From Candidatus Pantoea formicae (GTDB lineage Bacteria; Pseudomonadota; Gammaproteobacteria; Enterobacterales; Enterobacteriaceae), in the NCBI RefSeq assembly GCF_011752625.1, contig NZ_VWXD01000019.1:1-64000 (forward strand): 64,000 bases of DNA. The letters run 5' to 3'. Made by a program: the position numbers and the translations under genes. Shown piece after piece: positions 61,235-64,000 of the stretch. Each line of letters starts with the position of its first letter. Positions within the stretch are counted from its first letter, which is position 1. The notes beneath the pieces are model-generated. The model made no database searches, had not been told where the DNA came from, and was given only the letters and a program-made list of their open reading frames with translations.

Positions 61235-61996
61235 TCAACCCGCCAGCACCAGCTCCCAGCTCCCCGCACTCAACGTTTCGCGCCCCGATTTGCTCAATTC
61301 GGTATCTGTAATCAAGGTATCAAACCGCTCCAGCGGCAAGGCTAAATGCGTGGCGATCTTGTTGTACTTCGAGCTGTCGCTTAGCAGCACGCGCTTGCTG
61401 CTCACATCACTGGCCGCTAACTTCACCGGAACTTTATCTTCATCCGGCGTATACAAACCGCGTGGACCCCAGCAGGAGGCTGAAATGAAGGCAATATCAA
61501 TGGCCAGCATGCGCAAACTGCGTGCCGCGGCTTCGCCGACACTGGAGCGATTCTCCCGGCAGACGGTGCCGCCCGTGTGAATCAGTTTGCAGCCGCTGCT
61601 CTCCATCAACAACCGCGCGATGACAAAATCATTGGTCACAACTAGCAAATCATCACGTTCCAGCAGTTCACGAGCGAGTGCCAGCGTGGTGGTACCAGCA
61701 TCAAGGTAGATACAGCTGTTACGTGGGATGTGCCGCGCTGCAAACTGGCCAATCGCCATTTTCTCATTGCTGTACATGCTGGTTTTCGCCAGATGTGACG
61801 GCTCAGCCGCCAGGCGATCGGCCGATCGCACGCCGCCAGAAACGGAAAGCACGGCACCTTGCTCTTCCAGTTTTTGCACATCACGACGAATCGTCATGTG
61901 CGATACCCCCAAACGCTCAGTAAGCTCGGCAATGCTTACCACGCCACGTTCGGCAACCAGCGCTAGTATCTGTTGATGACGTTCTACCGGAATCAC
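61235..61996 (-). CDS. DeoR-family transcriptional regulator (YgbI-like)
   Basis: A 253-aa repressor-type protein. The DNA-binding HTH is MIPVERHQQILALVAERG-, SIAELTERLGVSHMTIRRDVQKLEEQG. The C-terminal sugar-phosphate-sensor half has YLDAGTTTLALAREL, VVTNDFVIARLL and GTVCRENRSSVGEAA. GTG start codon after AGGGAGAGCATT. It is divergent from ltnD, the arrangement of E. coli ygbI with ygbJ, so it probably controls the L-threonate genes. The symbol is left empty because orthology was not tested. Confidence 0.82.
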   Translation of the reverse strand: MIPVERHQQILALVAERGVVSIAELTERLGVSHMTIRRDVQKLEEQGAVLSVSGGVRSADRLAAEPSHLAKTSMYSNEKMAIGQFAARHIPRNSCIYLDAGTTTLALARELLERDDLLVVTNDFVIARLLMESSGCKLIHTGGTVCRENRSSVGEAAARSLRMLAIDIAFISASCWGPRGLYTPDEDKVPVKLAASDVSSKRVLLSDSSKYNKIATHLALPLERFDTLITDTELSKSGRETLSAGSWELVLAG

Positions 61997-62255
61997 AATG
62001 CTCTCCCTGAATTATCATTTTTTCACATTGTAGAGCATCGATTCACAGCCTGCAGCACAATTTATCCTAACGAAATGTAAGCAGATTTCCTGTGTTCATG
62101 GGCTTTGCACGCGCAAATTCCGCTTGTGAATCGATGTGATATCCCAGTTGGGTAAGTTAATTTTTGTGATTTACCGCACGTTTCTCCACCAGTAACTGCG
62201 GCAGAATTAACACCAATGAACAAATTATCACTTAATTTAACAACGGAGGTGTGCT
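61997..62255. promoter_or_regulatory. Divergent control region of the DeoR gene and ltnD
   Basis: A 259-bp spacer containing two ATTATCA motifs (about 62013 and 62223), AT-rich near both genes. They may be operator half-sites of the neighbouring DeoR protein; this is a guess from repetition alone. No clear promoter hexamers were assigned. Confidence 0.35.
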
Positions 62256-63164
62256 GTGTCAGCAACCGTGAATAACGTCGGCGTGATTGGTTTAGGTTCC
62301 ATGGGCATGGGCGCAGCACAGTCCTGTATCCGCGCAGGTTTGAACACCTGGGGCGTTGATTTAAACCCACAGGCGCTGGAAACCCTGCGTCAGGCCGGAG
62401 CGCGCGATGCGCAAACTTCGGCGGCCAGTTTTGCTCAAGAGTTAGATGCTGTCTTGCTGCTGGTGGTGAATGCCGCGCAGGTCAAAGCGATCTTGTTCGG
62501 TGAGACGGGTCTGGCTGCGCAGCTCAAGCCGGGGACCGTTGTAATGGTCTCTTCTACCATTTCTTCACAAGATGCGCAGGCGATTGAACAGCAGTTGGCG
62601 CAGCATCAATTAGTCATGCTGGATGCGCCAGTCTCTGGCGGTGCAGCCAAAGCGGCAGTCGGTGAGATGACCGTGATGGCTTCCGGCAGCGATGAAGCTT
62701 TTGCGCGCTTACAGCCGGTGCTGGATGCGGTGGCGGCAAAAGTCTATCGCGTGGGCAGTGAAATTGGTTTGGGTTCAACGGTAAAAATCATCCATCAGCT
62801 GTTGGCGGGTGTGCACATTGCCGTGGGTGCAGAAGCGATGGCGCTCGCAGCACGCGCGGGCATTCCACTTGAAACAATGTACGACGTGGTGACCAATGCC
62901 GCCGGTAATTCGTGGATGTTTGAGAACCGCATGCGTCACGTAGTAGATGGTGATTACTCACCAAAATCTGCCGTCGACATCTTTGTGAAAGATCTCAACC
63001 TGGTGGCCGATACCGCGAAATCGCTGCACTTCCCGCTGCCTCTGGCTTCCACTGCACTCAACATGTTTACCGAAGCCAGCAATGCCGGCCACGGTCGTGA
63101 AGACGACAGCGCAGTCATCAAGATTTTCAGCGGCATCACGCTGCCAGAGTCAAAGGAGAAGTAA
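62256..63164 (+). CDS. ltnD: L-threonate dehydrogenase
   Basis: A 302-aa beta-hydroxyacid dehydrogenase. VGVIGLGSMGMGAAQS is the NAD motif, and LDAPVSGGAAKAAVGEMT and STVKIIHQLLAGVHIAVGAEA (containing the catalytic Lys) are the family signatures. The subfamily oxidises L-threonate to 2-oxo-tetronate in the pathway with otnK. GTG start codon with GGAGGTGTGCT upstream. It is followed by the kinase gene after 2 nt. Confidence 0.88.
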   Translation: MSATVNNVGVIGLGSMGMGAAQSCIRAGLNTWGVDLNPQALETLRQAGARDAQTSAASFAQELDAVLLLVVNAAQVKAILFGETGLAAQLKPGTVVMVSSTISSQDAQAIEQQLAQHQLVMLDAPVSGGAAKAAVGEMTVMASGSDEAFARLQPVLDAVAAKVYRVGSEIGLGSTVKIIHQLLAGVHIAVGAEAMALAARAGIPLETMYDVVTNAAGNSWMFENRMRHVVDGDYSPKSAVDIFVKDLNLVADTAKSLHFPLPLASTALNMFTEASNAGHGREDDSAVIKIFSGITLPESKEK

Positions 63165-63166
63165 CC

Positions 63167-64000
63167 ATGCGTTTAGGCGTGATTGCTGACGACTTCACCG
63201 GTGCAACAGATATCGCCAGCTTCCTGGTGCAGAACGGTCTGCCCACTATTCAGTTCAATGGCGTGCCAGCAAGCCATGATGAGCTGAGCGCGCAGGCGAT
63301 TGTGATCAGCCTGAAGTCACGTTCTTGTCCAGCCCAACAGGCGATTGACCAGTCTCTGGCGGCGCTGGCATGGCTGCAACAGCAGGGATGCGATCGTTTT
63401 TACTTCAAATACTGCTCCACCTTCGACAGCACCGAGCACGGCAATATTGGTCCAGTGACCGATGCCTTGCTGGCTGCGTTGGGGGAGACGCAAACGGTGA
63501 TCTCACCGTCGCTGCCGGTTAACGGCCGTACGGTGTACCAGGGCTATCTGTTTGTCGCCGACCAACTGCTGTCAGAATCAGGCATGCGTCATCATCCGGT
63601 GACACCGATGACCGACAGCAATCTGGTGCGTTTGATGACGCGCCAGGCGAAAGGGCAGGCGGCAGTGATCAACGCGGCACAGCTCGATAAAGGCGCGGCA
63701 GCGGTGCGTGAACAGCTGGATGTGCTGAAAGCGCAGGGCATCAGCTATGTGGTGCTGGATGCGCTCAACGAACAGCATCTGCTAACGCAGGGCGAAGCGC
63801 TGAAAGAGACGGTGCTGGTGACCGGCGGTTCGGGTCTGGCGATAGGTATCGCACGAGCCTGGGCCACCCAGCAGCAGAACAGCGATGCTGAGCAAGCGGG
63901 TCGCCCACAAGGCGAGCGTGCGGTAGTCATTTCTGGCTCTTGTTCGCAGATGACCAATCGTCAGGTGCAGGCCTATCGCCAGCAAGCGCCTTCCCATGAA
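63167..64000 (+). CDS. otnK: 3-oxo-tetronate kinase, 3'-truncated by the window
   Basis: The first 278 codons of a four-carbon acid sugar kinase (family about 420 aa). It starts MRLGVIADDFTGATDIASFL, typical of the OtnK/DtnK N-terminal domain, with FKYCSTFDSTEHGNIGPVTDALL and VNGRTVYQGYLFV in line with family members. AAAGGAGAAGTAACC is its ribosome binding site. It would phosphorylate the 3-oxo-tetronate formed after LtnD and isomerisation. Further genes of the pathway, otnC and otnI, should follow outside the window. Confidence 0.9.
   Translation, partial: MRLGVIADDFTGATDIASFLVQNGLPTIQFNGVPASHDELSAQAIVISLKSRSCPAQQAIDQSLAALAWLQQQGCDRFYFKYCSTFDSTEHGNIGPVTDALLAALGETQTVISPSLPVNGRTVYQGYLFVADQLLSESGMRHHPVTPMTDSNLVRLMTRQAKGQAAVINAAQLDKGAAAVREQLDVLKAQGISYVVLDALNEQHLLTQGEALKETVLVTGGSGLAIGIARAWATQQQNSDAEQAGRPQGERAVVISGSCSQMTNRQVQAYRQQAPSHE

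Overview
The window looks like chromosome of a plant-associated Enterobacterales of the Pantoea/Erwinia group. The evidence is a stewartan/amylovoran-type exopolysaccharide operon (including the tailspike-like gene wceF and a WcaK/AmsJ-type pyruvyl transferase) beside the usual enteric order yegD-dgcE-udk-dcd-asmA-yegH on one side and gnd and the his operon on the other. Genus is an inference; no rRNA or tRNA gene is present to test it.

Layout. (1) 1-370: a perfect 42-bp tandem repeat running off the left edge. (2) 500-10305: yegD, dgcE (a diguanylate cyclase without an EAL domain), a PAP2-family membrane phosphatase, udk, dcd, asmA and yegH. (3) 10306-11092: a long regulatory region with an RcsAB-like box and a JUMPstart/ops element. 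(4) 11093-28480: the EPS operon wceG-wza-wzb-wzc-wceB-wceM-wceN-wceF-wceJ-wceK-wzx, then galF and galE. No Wzy polymerase gene is present; a 24-codon ORF sits in the gap after wzc. Intrinsic terminators and two ERIC-like elements lie inside the operon. (5) 28804-42212: a second polysaccharide locus, with its own JUMPstart, for an ABC-transporter-dependent, rhamnose-containing O-antigen: rmlBDAC, wzm, wzt, a 1336-aa methyltransferase/coiled-coil/double-glycosyltransferase fusion, a HAD-like protein and two GT2 enzymes. The part from wzm onward is visibly AT-rich and probably acquired. (6) 42447-46521: gnd, a zinc deacylase, an orphan amino-acid binding protein and yeaK. (7) 46703-53934: the complete his operon hisGDCBHAFI (minus strand) with leader peptide and attenuator. 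(8) 54115-61142: yeeZ, the putrescine genes puuB-puuR-puuD and divergent puuA, and the putrescine importer plaP preceded by a 52-aa ORF. (9) 61235-64000: a DeoR-type regulator divergent from ltnD and the start of otnK (L-threonate catabolism).

How they work together. wceG starts an undecaprenyl-linked repeat unit, the Wce transferases extend it, WceJ adds pyruvate, Wzx flips it, Wza/Wzb/Wzc export it, and WceF probably trims it. galF/galE supply or tune UDP-Glc/UDP-Gal. The rml genes feed dTDP-rhamnose to the O-antigen transferases, and the large fusion protein together with Wzt suggests a chain grown in the cytoplasm, capped by methylation and then recognised for export. Both polysaccharide loci carry ops elements, so RfaH-dependent antitermination probably controls both.

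Most novel leads: the one-polypeptide cap-and-extend O-antigen enzyme, the missing Wzy with its possible remnant ORF, and the small ORF coupled to plaP. All functional calls come from reading the translations and remembering family members; no search was run.
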